Shown here in pieces: positions 1-8,031 of a stretch of 62,592 bases of DNA. The notes beneath the pieces are model-generated. The model saw only the letters and a list, made by a program, of their open reading frames with translations. It did no database searches and was not told where the DNA came from. The position numbers and the translations under genes are program-made. Location: assembly GCA_017459725.1 (NCBI GenBank), contig JAFUCL010000097.1:1-62592 (forward strand). Direction: 5' to 3'. Origin of the DNA: Solobacterium sp. (GTDB lineage Bacteria > Bacillota_I > Bacilli_A > Erysipelotrichales > Erysipelotrichaceae). Positions within the stretch are counted from its first letter, which is position 1. Each line of letters starts with the position of its first letter.

Positions 1-95
1 CAGATGAAACGGGCACAGCCGAAGGTCTTCTGAAGAAGGATCTCCTGTGCCGCATTTGGATATGCGCGGTAACGGTATGCGATATTACGTTTCAT
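1..95 (-). CDS. tnpB: TnpB (IS200/IS605-type RNA-guided nuclease), N-terminal fragment cut by window edge
   Basis: Reading leftwards from an ATG at 93-95, the frame stays open to the window edge for 31 codons. The peptide starts MKRNIAYRYRAYPN and continues AAQEILLQKTFGCARF. This is the usual start of TnpB/OrfB proteins (Y-x-YR-x-YP...Q...L...TFGC-x-RF), which in IS200/IS605 elements are RNA-guided DNA nucleases. A purine-rich AAGGTG lies a few bases before the start on the minus strand. The catalytic RuvC part would be outside the window, so whether the gene is intact cannot be judged. Family recognition rests on the first 31 residues only. Confidence 0.72.
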   Translation of the reverse strand, partial: MKRNIAYRYRAYPNAAQEILLQKTFGCARFI

Positions 96-210
96 TGTTC
101 ACCTTGTGCTTACTGTGATATTCCAACATGGACTTATCTATTTTATTGCAATTTTGAGTGGCAAAAATTGTTCCACCAAAGAAATTCCGAATGCCGAATT
201 CCGAATTCAT

Positions 211-241
211 CCCCGTCTTTACTCTTCGTAAGAAGACGGGG
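211..241. repeat. Hairpin upstream of tnpB, possible IS200/IS605 end structure
   Basis: CCCCGTCTT at 211-219 pairs perfectly with AAGACGGGG at 233-241, with a 13-base loop. It is preceded by short CCGAAT repeats (about 187-207). IS200/IS605 elements carry subterminal hairpins rather than inverted repeats, and this hairpin sits on the upstream side of the tnpB fragment. It could therefore belong to the element's left end; the exact boundary is not visible. The rest of 96-361 shows nothing else except the RBS of the next gene. Confidence 0.35.
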
Positions 242-361
242 ACTTCTTCGGATTTAGGTTGAACAGAAATAATATCCTGAAATACCGGAGTTTGCTGTGC
301 ACGGATACGCCGGCGGTTCCGGTACAGGGGAGACAGCCTGATTGATTGAGGAGGATTTAAA

Positions 362-1738
362 ATGATTTGCAGGAAATGCGGTGAAAACAATCCGGATGAT
401 GCGAAGTTCTGCACAAACTGTGGCAGTCCGCTGATCCCGGAAACGGAGCCGGTACAGTCAACAGAGACACCGGAGCCGGAAACAGTAACTGCATCCGTAT
501 CAGAACCAAAGCAGAAACCGGCAGGACCTTCCGTCACTGCCAGAGCCAAAGCGCTGCCGAAGAAGGTCAGGATGTACATCGGCATTGCGCTTGCGGCAGT
601 GCTTCTGCTTGTTGTGCTGATTGCTACATCCAAACCTACCATTGACCTCAACAAGTATCTTGTCGTTGAAGCTGACGGATACAACGGTTACGGAACAGCA
701 GCTGCCCGGATCGACTGGGACGGACTGAATGCAAAATACGGATCCAAGCTGAAATTCACAAGTGACGCAAAGAAGGAATACGGACCGCTTCTTGCCAAAG
801 CAAAACCGGTGGATGTGCTGAAAGAATCGGTGTCCGTCAAACTGCAGGACAATAAGAATCTTTCCAACGGTGATGAGATCCAGTACACCTGGAAGGTGGA
901 TGAAGAATACATCAGCAAATACATCAAGTGCAAAGTCAAATACAAGGACAAGACATACAAGGTTGCCGATCTTGCCAAAGTGGAGACCTTCGATGCCTTT
1001 GCGGATCTGAAGGTAACGTTTGAAGGTGTGGCACCGAACGGCCGTGCGCTGTTTGAGTATACGGGCAGTGATCTCAGCAGCTATGCATTCAAATGCGACA
1101 AAACAAACGGACTGAAGAACGGTGATACGGTCGTTGTGCATGTGGATGAAGACGCTGTGAAAGAATGCGCAAGGAAAAACGGCAAAGTTCCCGAACCGGC
1201 CGAGATGACATTTACGGTTGAAGGTCTTGAAAGCTATGTGACATCGCTCAGTGAAATTGACGAAGCTTCCATGAATGCAATGCAGGCACAGGCTGCCGAT
1301 GCATTCAATGCATATGTCGCCAAGCGCTGGGAGGATTATGTAACGGCGGATGAATTCACATATGTCGGTGATTATCTCCTGACGGCCAAAGATCCTGCCA
1401 ATTCCTGGAACCAGAACCAGCTGTATCTTGTTTACAGGGTAAAGGCACACATTGCATATACGCAGGATGAAGAAACCTTTGACGAAGTGAAGGAGTTCTA
1501 CTGGTACATTGCATATGACGGTCTGATGGTCGGCGCCGACGGTGTCACCAAAGTCAATACGACGGATTACAGAACGGTGGACAATCAGTTCATAGTGGAT
1601 TCCGGTATTTCGGATGGATGGTTCTCAACGCAGCGCTGGTACTTCCGCGGCTTTGAAACAATTGATGAGCTGTATAAGAACTGTGTGACGGCAGACAGCG
1701 ATGCATTCAACCATGAGGACAACGTAACAATCGAATGA
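362..1738 (+). CDS. Zinc-ribbon single-pass membrane protein
   Basis: The protein has 458 residues. A zinc ribbon is formed by Cys3, Cys6, Cys17 and Cys20 (C-x2-C...C-x2-C). It is followed by a Pro/Glu/Thr-rich linker and one membrane segment at about 71-89. The rest is a large, presumably extracellular region of beta-rich type with repeated K/D-rich segments. This architecture (cytosolic zinc ribbon, one TM, extracytoplasmic domain) is common in Bacillota and mostly of unknown function. The start has a good GAGGAGG about 8 bases upstream. A terminator follows the gene, so it appears monocistronic. No specific function can be assigned. Confidence 0.85.
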   Translation: MICRKCGENNPDDAKFCTNCGSPLIPETEPVQSTETPEPETVTASVSEPKQKPAGPSVTARAKALPKKVRMYIGIALAAVLLLVVLIATSKPTIDLNKYLVVEADGYNGYGTAAARIDWDGLNAKYGSKLKFTSDAKKEYGPLLAKAKPVDVLKESVSVKLQDNKNLSNGDEIQYTWKVDEEYISKYIKCKVKYKDKTYKVADLAKVETFDAFADLKVTFEGVAPNGRALFEYTGSDLSSYAFKCDKTNGLKNGDTVVVHVDEDAVKECARKNGKVPEPAEMTFTVEGLESYVTSLSEIDEASMNAMQAQAADAFNAYVAKRWEDYVTADEFTYVGDYLLTAKDPANSWNQNQLYLVYRVKAHIAYTQDEETFDEVKEFYWYIAYDGLMVGADGVTKVNTTDYRTVDNQFIVDSGISDGWFSTQRWYFRGFETIDELYKNCVTADSDAFNHEDNVTIE

Positions 1739-1748
1739 CATTCATTAA

Positions 1749-1778
1749 GAGGGCAGACCGTATACGGCCTGCTCTTTT
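1749..1778 (+). terminator. Rho-independent terminator after the zinc-ribbon gene
   Basis: A GC-rich stem (GCAG-a-CCG / CGG-c-CTGC around a TATA loop) is followed by TTTT, a few bases past the stop codon. Confidence 0.7.
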
Positions 1779-1913
1779 GCATTCACACAATTTTCCACAA
1801 TCCTTCCAAACTTCTGCGTTCTTGATTCTGTAATGTATTAACTGCAGAGAGATCTGCCCTGAATATCTGCTCCCCCTTTGGCAGATTCAGAGATTCTATC
1901 CCCTTAAATAATT

Positions 1914-1947
1914 TGAGAAAGGCCCGATATGCCAGGGCCTTTTCTCA
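1914..1947. terminator. Terminator-like hairpin upstream of transketolase
   Basis: TGAGAAAGGCCC (1914-1925) pairs with GGGCCTTTTCTCA (1935-1947) with one bulged T. It has a T-rich 3' arm and lies about 75 bases before the transketolase start. It could be an attenuator in the transketolase leader or a second terminator of the upstream unit; the sequence does not decide. Confidence 0.5.
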
Positions 1948-2022
1948 TTGTGCTGATTGAGTAAGTCAACTTCAGAACTTCATGTTAAAATTAAACTGCT
2001 AAAGAATGAAGGAGACAAAACG

Positions 2023-2838
2023 ATGGATAACGTGGAATTGAAACATCGCGCGGCTAATGTTCGAAAGAACATTCTCAGAGAAACAGCCAACGCGAAATCA
2101 GGACATCCGGGAGGTTCACTGAGTGCGACCGATATTCTGATGGTGCTGTATTTCAATGTCATGGATATAACACCTGAGAATGCCGGTTCAATTGACAGAG
2201 ACCGGTTTGTTCTCAGCAAGGGACATGCTTCTCCGGCGCTGTATGCAGTACTCGCTGAGAAGGGCATCATCCCCGAGGAAGAGCTGCTGACCTTCCGTAA
2301 GATGGATTCCCGTCTGCAGGGACATCCGAATATGAATACGGTTCCGGGTGTGGATATGAGCACCGGTTCCCTCGGCCAGGGTCTGGCGGCAGCTGACGGT
2401 ATGGCGCTTGCCAACAAGCTCAGCGGCAACGATCACCGTGTCTATGTCTTGCTCGGTGACGGTGAATGCGAAGAAGGCGAAGTGTGGGAGGCTGCCATGG
2501 CGGCTGCTCACTACAAGAGCGATAATCTCTGTGCAATCGTTGATATCAACGGTCTGCAGATTGACGGCGCTACCAAGGATGTCATCGGTCCGGAACCGCT
2601 GGATGAGAAGTTCAAGGCTTTCGGCTGGCATGTCATCTATGCGGACGGTCATGATTATGATGCGCTGAACGCTTCCTTTGCCGAAGCGAAGACAGTCAAG
2701 GGCAAGCCGAGTGTGATCATTGCCAGAACCGTTAAGGGCAAGGGTGTCTCCTATATGGAGAACCAGGCAGGCTGGCACGGAAAGGCACCGAATGAAGAAG
2801 AGCTGCAGATCGGTCTGAAAGACCTGGAGGAAGAATAA
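2023..2838 (+). CDS. Transketolase, N-terminal (TPP-binding) subunit
   Basis: This is the first half of a split transketolase (271 residues), which moves two-carbon units between sugar phosphates in the pentose phosphate pathway. The TPP/metal site is visible as LLGDGECEEGEVWEAA followed by IVDING, and GHASPALYA lies nearer the N-terminus. An upstream in-frame TTG at 1957 is possible, but the ATG at 2023 has GAAGGAGA at the right distance and starts at the conserved family N-terminus, so I use it. The C-terminal subunit starts 2 bases after the stop; the two must form one enzyme. Confidence 0.95.
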   Translation: MDNVELKHRAANVRKNILRETANAKSGHPGGSLSATDILMVLYFNVMDITPENAGSIDRDRFVLSKGHASPALYAVLAEKGIIPEEELLTFRKMDSRLQGHPNMNTVPGVDMSTGSLGQGLAAADGMALANKLSGNDHRVYVLLGDGECEEGEVWEAAMAAAHYKSDNLCAIVDINGLQIDGATKDVIGPEPLDEKFKAFGWHVIYADGHDYDALNASFAEAKTVKGKPSVIIARTVKGKGVSYMENQAGWHGKAPNEEELQIGLKDLEEE

Positions 2839-2839
2839 T

Positions 2840-3802
2840 ATGGCAAGAGCACTGCGTGATGCATACGGCGAGACACTGATGGCTCTGGCAGCGGAGAACG
2901 ATAAAGTCGTAGCTCTGGATGCCGATCTCGCATCATCCACAAAATCCATTTCCATCAAGAAAATAGATCCGAACAGGTTCTTTGATATGGGTATCGCAGA
3001 AGCTGATATGATCGGTCATGCGGCAGGCTTTGCGGCCAGCGGCTATATTCCGTTTGTATCTTCCTTCGCCATGTTTGCGACAGGCAGATGCTGGGAACAG
3101 ATCCGCAACTCCGTTGCCTACCCGAGACTGAACGTCAAGATCTGTGCAACACATGCCGGTATCTCTGTCGGTGAAGACGGTGTATCCCACCAGGCTACCG
3201 AAGATATTGCCATTATGCGGGCTATTCCGAATATGGAGATTTATGTACCGTGTGATGCGGCTGAGACCAAAGCACTGATCCGCCATGTCGCTGAAACAAA
3301 GACACCGTGCTATGTCAGAATGGGCAGAATCGCGGTTGAGGATGTATATCCGGATGACAAGGAATTCGACTTCACCAAGATCAATGTTCTGCGTGAAGGT
3401 TCAAAGGCTGTTATCTTCGCCACCGGCATCATGGTGCAGGCAGCGCTGGAAGCAGCGGAGCGTCTGGACAAGGAAGGCATGCCGATAACAGTTGTGGATG
3501 TCTGCGCAATCAAACCGTGCGATGAGGAAGGCATTGTAAACCTCCTGCAGCAGCATAAGATCGTCTTTACGGCGGAAGAGCACAGCACCATCGGCGGACT
3601 GGGATCCCTGGTCTGCGAACTGGCGGCTGACAAGTGCCCGCGCAAGGTTATCAGAATCGGTCTGAAGGACAAGTATGCGGAGAGCGGTAACTACAAAGAC
3701 CTGCTGAAGAAGTACAAGCTGGATGCGGACGGTGTCTATGACAAGATCCGCCGTACATTCGACAAGGAAGAAAAAGAATTCAGATACATGCCGTTCCGCT
3801 GA
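2840..3802 (+). CDS. Transketolase, C-terminal (pyrimidine-binding) subunit
   Basis: This is the second half of the split transketolase (320 residues): a pyrimidine-binding domain (about 1-165) and a C-terminal domain (about 185-310). The family signature around MGIAEADMIGHAAGFAASG supplies the glutamate that activates the TPP pyrimidine ring, and THAGISVGEDG-x-HQ follows. It is translationally coupled to the preceding subunit, with GGAGGAAG inside the upstream coding end. A strong terminator follows. The split arrangement is normal in Bacillota and Archaea. Confidence 0.95.
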   Translation: MARALRDAYGETLMALAAENDKVVALDADLASSTKSISIKKIDPNRFFDMGIAEADMIGHAAGFAASGYIPFVSSFAMFATGRCWEQIRNSVAYPRLNVKICATHAGISVGEDGVSHQATEDIAIMRAIPNMEIYVPCDAAETKALIRHVAETKTPCYVRMGRIAVEDVYPDDKEFDFTKINVLREGSKAVIFATGIMVQAALEAAERLDKEGMPITVVDVCAIKPCDEEGIVNLLQQHKIVFTAEEHSTIGGLGSLVCELAADKCPRKVIRIGLKDKYAESGNYKDLLKKYKLDADGVYDKIRRTFDKEEKEFRYMPFR

Positions 3803-3819
3803 GAAGCAGAATGAACAGG

Positions 3820-3846
3820 ATGACGGTGCTCCGGCACCGTCATTTT
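3820..3846 (+). terminator. Rho-independent terminator after transketolase
   Basis: ATGACGGTGC pairs perfectly with GCACCGTCAT around TCCG and is followed by TTTTT. Confidence 0.9.
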
Positions 3847-3847
3847 T

Positions 3848-4002
3848 ATGGTGTGCCGAGCGGTGTCATCTCCGTGCCTTCACGGTATGCCCATTCCAAT
3901 ATCGAAATGATTGATCTGCGTGACTATGAAGCGTGCGGTAAACTGCTGCAGGCCTTTGTCCTCAGTATGCGCAGCGCAGACCAGTTTGCATTTCTGAAAT
4001 AA
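3848..4002 (+). pseudogene. C-terminal remnant of an M42-family aminopeptidase
   Basis: About 50 codons in frame encode GVISVPSRYAHSNIEMIDLR followed by DYEACGKLLQAFV and a stop. In M42 metallo-aminopeptidases (PepA/FrvX, glutamyl aminopeptidase) the C-terminus reads G-x-x-S-x-P-x-R-Y-x-HS-x-x-E-x-x-D-x-x-D, with the His a metal ligand. There is no upstream coding region: the terminator of the transketolase operon abuts it. The bulk of the gene has been lost by deletion, leaving this scar between two intact transcription units. Confidence 0.7.
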
Positions 4003-4013
4003 GCGGAATATTG

Positions 4014-4043
4014 TTAGCCAAACCCGACAGCACAGGTTATAAT
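4014..4043 (+). promoter_or_regulatory. Putative sigma-A promoter for the EIIA-HAD operon
   Basis: TTAGCC (4014-4019), an 18-base spacer and a perfect TATAAT (4038-4043) lie 26 bases before the EIIA start. The upstream gene remnant is not expected to supply a transcript. Confidence 0.6.
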
Positions 4044-4069
4044 GTTCGGCGTGATACAGGAGGCAGAAT

Positions 4070-4570
4070 ATGCTGCGTGAGATACTGAAGTATAAACGAT
4101 ACCGGTTCACCGACGGATTTGATTCCTGGCAGGATGCGGTCAGGGAGTCATGCCGTTCTCTGAAAGAGGAGGGCATTCTCACCGACAGCTATGCCGAAGA
4201 AGTCATAGCCAATGTAAACCGCTACGGTGCATACTTTGTCATCGCCCCGGAAATAGCCCTGATTCACTCGACTGAGTTTGCGGAGGGGGTTTCGGGAACT
4301 GCCATCAGCTATATGCATCTGAACAGGAAGATCAACCTGATGGATGATCCGGAGAAGAGTGTCTCGGTGATGCTGACAATCTGCTCGGATGATCCGGCAA
4401 AGCATATGAAGAACATTGCCCTGATTGCCTCCGAACTCGGTGAGGAACAGGTCTGTGAAGATCTGCGCCATGCCAAATCGCCGGATGACCTGGAAAGACT
4501 CATGAACAGAATCCATGAAATGGGACTCGACAGTACAGCGGATATGAATGCGGGGCTGGCAGATGCTTAA
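4070..4570 (+). CDS. PTS EIIA domain protein, UlaC/fructose-mannitol type
   Basis: The protein has 166 residues and resembles single-domain EIIA proteins (PTS_EIIA type 2, ascorbate UlaC-like), which carry phosphate from HPr to a sugar-specific EIIB. The region YFVIAPEIALIHS places the phospho-accepting histidine at His66. No EIIB or EIIC gene is adjacent. A good RBS (GGAGGCAG) precedes the ATG. The stop overlaps the next gene's start, so EIIA and the HAD protein are one operon. It could be a regulatory orphan EIIA or serve a transporter elsewhere. Confidence 0.75.
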   Translation: MLREILKYKRYRFTDGFDSWQDAVRESCRSLKEEGILTDSYAEEVIANVNRYGAYFVIAPEIALIHSTEFAEGVSGTAISYMHLNRKINLMDDPEKSVSVMLTICSDDPAKHMKNIALIASELGEEQVCEDLRHAKSPDDLERLMNRIHEMGLDSTADMNAGLADA

Positions 4571-5219
4571 GGCGGTGCTGTTTGACTTCGATGATACACT
4601 TGGTGACCGTGAGGAATATGCCTACGGTCTCTACCGGGATGTACTGAAGGAATATACGGATAAACTGACAGCGTCCGAGGCGGAAGCGATGATTCAGCGC
4701 TGTCTGATCTGGGACCAGTTCGGCAATACCAATAAACGCTATGTGCAGGGAAAGCTGAAGGAATACTTTGACATAGACCTCGGCTATGATCTGGATGACT
4801 ACTGGGAGAACAATCTCTGGAGATATGCAGCTCTCTTCCCGGATGCCATGGACACCCTGCAGGAACTGAAGAAGACCTACAAAATCGGTGTCATCACCAA
4901 CGGCAATTCCTACGGGCAGAACAAGAAGCTGCAGGTCACGGGTGTGGATAAGGTTGCGGATCTCTGCATTGTCAGCGGCGATACACCGTACCGCAAACCG
5001 CAGCCGGAGATCTTCCGGATGGCAGCCGAGGGTCTCGGGGTTGAATGCAGTGAATGCGCATTCGTTGGGGATGCGTACTTCAATGACATGCTGGGGGCGG
5101 CAAGAGCCGGCATGTACGGCATTTGGTACTGGCCGCATGGCAAACGTCTCCATGTGACGGGAGAACCGCAGATCAGCAGTCTTTCCGAACTGCCGGAACT
5201 GCTGAAGACCATCATGTGA
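4563..5219 (+). CDS. HAD-superfamily hydrolase
   Basis: 218 residues. HAD motif I is FDFDDT with nucleophile Asp8 and acid/base Asp10; motif II is Thr in GVITNGN; the Lys of motif III is in KPQPEIF; motif IV is GDAYFND. An alpha-helical cap lies at about 15-90. This is the phosphoglycolate-phosphatase/YjjG-like group; the substrate is not predictable. I chose the ATG at 4563 over 4548 because homologues start MLKAVLFDFD and it overlaps the EIIA stop (translational coupling). Confidence 0.9.
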   Translation: MLKAVLFDFDDTLGDREEYAYGLYRDVLKEYTDKLTASEAEAMIQRCLIWDQFGNTNKRYVQGKLKEYFDIDLGYDLDDYWENNLWRYAALFPDAMDTLQELKKTYKIGVITNGNSYGQNKKLQVTGVDKVADLCIVSGDTPYRKPQPEIFRMAAEGLGVECSECAFVGDAYFNDMLGAARAGMYGIWYWPHGKRLHVTGEPQISSLSELPELLKTIM

Positions 5220-5237
5220 ATCATTTCACGCGATAAC

Positions 5238-5266
5238 TTTACAAGGATAACCGGGTATGGTATATT
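5238..5266 (+). promoter_or_regulatory. Putative sigma-A promoter for the hflK leader
   Basis: TTTACA (5238-5243), a 17-base spacer and TATATT (5261-5266) place the start of transcription at about 5273, immediately before the candidate riboswitch aptamer. Confidence 0.7.
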
Positions 5267-5274
5267 CTGATTGT

Positions 5275-5433
5275 GATGAGGGAGTAGCGCGCCGGATATC
5301 CGGCAGGTCAGATCACCATCACGGCGTATGCCTGGTCTGATCCACTGTGCAAGACTCATACACAGTACTGAACTGTGTTGAGGTCTGACTGCAGGCAGAG
5401 CAACGGATACAGTTTAGTGCTGTATCCGTTTTT
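5275..5433 (+). promoter_or_regulatory. Candidate yybP-ykoY (Mn2+) riboswitch with terminator expression platform
   Basis: The aptamer follows the yybP-ykoY layout. P1 is ATGAG (5276-5280) with CTCAT (5355-5359), flanked by the conserved GGAGTAGC (5281-5288) and GCAAGA (5349-5354). P2 is GCCGG-ATAT-CCGGC (5291-5304). P3 is GGTCAGA (5306-5312) with TCTGATC (5336-5342), carrying an asymmetric internal loop (TC-x-CCA-TCAC / TGG) and a GGC-GTAT-GCC tip. A mutually exclusive helix (5355-5366 with 5372-5382) can capture the 3' strand of P1. A terminator hairpin (AACGGATACAG / CTGTATCCGTT plus T5) ends at 5433, 17 bases before the hflK start codon. The family is known to sense Mn2+; assignment here is by eye. 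Confidence 0.68.
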
Positions 5434-5450
5434 GATTGGAGGCAAGAAGT

Positions 5451-6407
5451 ATGGAAAAAGAAAATGTGTTCGCAAACGTAAAAGCTTCGTTACCGAAGAT
5501 TGCCAGGCGGATCGCTGCAGGTCTGCTCGCGGCTGTCGTTGTGATCGGCGTAATGACATCGTTCTACAGTGTGCGGGAAGATGAGCAGGCGGTGGTGACG
5601 ATGTTCGGCTCGGTCAGACGTGTGGAATCTGCCGGTCTGCATTTCCGCATTCCGTTTGTGGAGAAGGTGCAGAAGGTGGATATGACAACCCATGGCTTCG
5701 GCATCGGCTACCAGGTGGACGGCGGCGGTCAGAACATTGCGTTTGACTCCGACGCAGAAATGATCACTTCCGATTTCAACCTGATCAATATCGACTTCTA
5801 CCTGGAATACAAGGTCAGTGATCCCATCGCATATCTGTTCAACACCAATAATCCGGAGATGATCCTGGCAAATGAAGCACTCTCCTGCATCCGTGCTACG
5901 GTGAGTGATTATCCGGTGGATGAAGTGATGACAACCGGCAAGGGACAGATCCAGGCTGAAATCAGGGACCTGCTGGGCAAGGAGCTTACCGGCAAACAGA
6001 TCGGTCTGCAGATCGTCAATGTATCGGTGCAGGATTCCGAGCCGCCGACAGCCGACGTGGCAAGAGCGTTCAAGAATGTTGAAACTGCCAGACAGGGCCG
6101 GGAAACTGTCATCAACGACGCGAACAAATACAGGAACGAGCAGATTCCGTATGCGGAGGCAGAAGCTGACCGCATCATCCAGGAAGCGGAAGCAGACAAG
6201 CTGGCAAGAATCGCGGAAGCGGAAGGCCAGGCTGCCCGTTTCAATACAATGTACGAGGAATACCAGAAGTTCCCGCTGATTACAAAGAAACGTATGTTCT
6301 ATGAGGCAATGGAGAAGGTTCTGCCGGATCTGAAGGTCATTATCAGTGACGGTACAACCCAGACCGTGCTGCCTCTGGAAAGCTTTACAGGAGGTGAAAA
6401 CGAATGA
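5451..6407 (+). CDS. hflK: HflK-like SPFH/band-7 membrane protein
   Basis: 318 residues with an N-terminal membrane anchor (about 20-42) and an SPFH/prohibitin domain (about 45-220). A charged helical coiled-coil region rich in Glu/Ala/Arg (about 205-275) follows. HflK and HflC form a membrane cage around FtsH and influence its proteolysis of membrane proteins. The start ATG at 5451 has GGAGG just upstream and follows a riboswitch-like leader. The TTG at 5436 would put the start inside the RBS. The gene overlaps hflC by 4 bases. Confidence 0.9.
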   Translation: MEKENVFANVKASLPKIARRIAAGLLAAVVVIGVMTSFYSVREDEQAVVTMFGSVRRVESAGLHFRIPFVEKVQKVDMTTHGFGIGYQVDGGGQNIAFDSDAEMITSDFNLINIDFYLEYKVSDPIAYLFNTNNPEMILANEALSCIRATVSDYPVDEVMTTGKGQIQAEIRDLLGKELTGKQIGLQIVNVSVQDSEPPTADVARAFKNVETARQGRETVINDANKYRNEQIPYAEAEADRIIQEAEADKLARIAEAEGQAARFNTMYEEYQKFPLITKKRMFYEAMEKVLPDLKVIISDGTTQTVLPLESFTGGENE

Positions 6408-7267
6408 AGAAGACAATCGGTGCAGTAATCGCTTTTCTGGTTCTGATCGGAGTTCTCTCCTGCACCTATTCGGTGGAGGTCAATGAGTACGCTGTGGTCA
6501 GGCAGATGGGCCGTATTGTAAGAGTGGATGATACGCCGGGTCTCAAGTTCAAGATTCCCTACCTGCAGTCAACACAGTTCGTATCAGCACGCACCATTCT
6601 CTATGATATTCCGGAATCCGATGTTATCACCAGGGACAAGAAATCCATGATTGCGGATAACTTCGTTCTGTGGAGAGTAACGGATCCCACCGCTTATGTA
6701 CGTACACTGAATGCCGTACAGGGAAGAGCGGAGGAGCGCATTGAAGCAGCTGTATACAATGCCCTGAAGAATACGATTTCATCCATGAACCAGGATGATA
6801 TCATTGCCGCGACCGGTGAGGTGCTGACAGGCATGATCACCCAGGAAGCCAACTCCGACATCGGTCAGTACGGAATTGAGATCGTAACTTCACAAATCAA
6901 GATTCTCGGTCTGCCGGCCGACAACGAAGAAGCGGTATACGAACGTATGATCTCCGAGCGCAACAACATCGCAGCAGGATATACAGCCGGCGGTGCAGCC
7001 GAAGCGCAGAAGATCCGCAACGCAACCGACAAGGAAGTGTCCGTGCTGATCGCGAATGCTGAGAAACAGGCGGCTATCCTGCGGGCAGAGGGTGAAGAGC
7101 AGTATATGCAGATACTGGCGGAAGCCTACAACACTCCCGAGAAGGCGGAATTCTACGAATATGCAAGGTCCCTGGATGCGATGAAGGAATCGCTGCAGGG
7201 CGGCAACAAAACCATCATTCTGGACAAGGATTCCGATCTTGCCGGAATACTGTACGGAAACAATTAA
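6404..7267 (+). CDS. hflC: HflC-like SPFH/band-7 membrane protein
   Basis: 287 residues: N-terminal membrane segment (about 4-24), SPFH domain (about 20-180) and a helical tail. The region VNEYAVVRQMGR followed by PGLKFKIPYLQS is typical of HflC. Start ATG overlaps the hflK stop (ATGA) with GGAGG in the hflK end, so the two subunits are translationally coupled. A terminator ends the operon. Confidence 0.9.
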   Translation: MKKTIGAVIAFLVLIGVLSCTYSVEVNEYAVVRQMGRIVRVDDTPGLKFKIPYLQSTQFVSARTILYDIPESDVITRDKKSMIADNFVLWRVTDPTAYVRTLNAVQGRAEERIEAAVYNALKNTISSMNQDDIIAATGEVLTGMITQEANSDIGQYGIEIVTSQIKILGLPADNEEAVYERMISERNNIAAGYTAGGAAEAQKIRNATDKEVSVLIANAEKQAAILRAEGEEQYMQILAEAYNTPEKAEFYEYARSLDAMKESLQGGNKTIILDKDSDLAGILYGNN

Positions 7268-7276
7268 CACACAGGA

Positions 7277-7300
7277 CCGCAGAGTACGCTCTGCGGTTTT
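7277..7300 (+). terminator. Rho-independent terminator after hflC
   Basis: CCGCAGAG pairs with CTCTGCGG around TACG, followed by TTTT. Confidence 0.85.
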
Positions 7301-7377
7301 GCATAAAAAATTCCCGTTAGGTGTTCAGCGCTCTCTGTGGTAACATTAATTGTGTTTCGTAAAAGGAGAATATCGTA

Positions 7378-8031
7378 ATGGCAAAAGCAGTGTTTATCGA
7401 TTATACCGGTACGATCCTGCAGGAACGCGGAGAAGACCTTGAGGCGATGATCCGCCGTGTGGCTTCGCATTCACGCGCAGACAGGGATACGATACTCGCC
7501 TGGTGGTGGAAAAAACTGAGAGAGCTGGAATATGCCAGCTTCGGGGATTCCTATATGACAGAGGAGGAAATCTGTCTGAAGCTTGCGGGCATGGCTGAAA
7601 AGGAATGGGGGCTGCGTGACAATCCCGAGGAACTGCTGCAGCTGAATAAGAACTACTGGATCAACGGACCGCTGTTTTCGGATGTACAGGATTTCTTCCG
7701 CAACTGTCCGCTGCCGATCTATATCATCACCAACATCAGTGACCGCTATGTCAGGATCTTCCTGAAGCGCAATGATCTGCATGTCAACGGCATTATCTGC
7801 GGCGATATGGTCAAAGCGTACAAACCGCGGCCGGAGATATTCCGCAGAGCTCTGGAAATCAGCGGCACCGCCCCTGAGGAAACCGTGCATATCGGTGATT
7901 CTGTCGAGGCAGATGCCGAAGCTGCCCAGGCTGCCGGACTCATACCGCTGCTGCTGGACAGACCGAAGAAATCAACCGATCAGCGCTTCCGGACTGTATA
8001 CAGTCTGACGGAGGCCCTGAAGTACCTGTGA
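7378..8031 (+). CDS. HAD-superfamily protein with atypical motif I (DYTGT)
   Basis: 217 residues with HAD fold signatures: motif I FIDYTGT, motif II in IYIITNIS, KPRPEIF (motif III) and HIGDSVEADAEAA (motif IV). The nucleophile Asp8 is present, but the usual second Asp (position 10, general acid/base of phosphatases) is Thr. This is as in P-type ATPases (DKTGT) and unlike normal HAD phosphatases. The chemistry may therefore be slow or different. It overlaps the next gene by 4 bases (GTGA), forming a two-gene operon. Confidence 0.85.
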   Translation: MAKAVFIDYTGTILQERGEDLEAMIRRVASHSRADRDTILAWWWKKLRELEYASFGDSYMTEEEICLKLAGMAEKEWGLRDNPEELLQLNKNYWINGPLFSDVQDFFRNCPLPIYIITNISDRYVRIFLKRNDLHVNGIICGDMVKAYKPRPEIFRRALEISGTAPEETVHIGDSVEADAEAAQAAGLIPLLLDRPKKSTDQRFRTVYSLTEALKYL

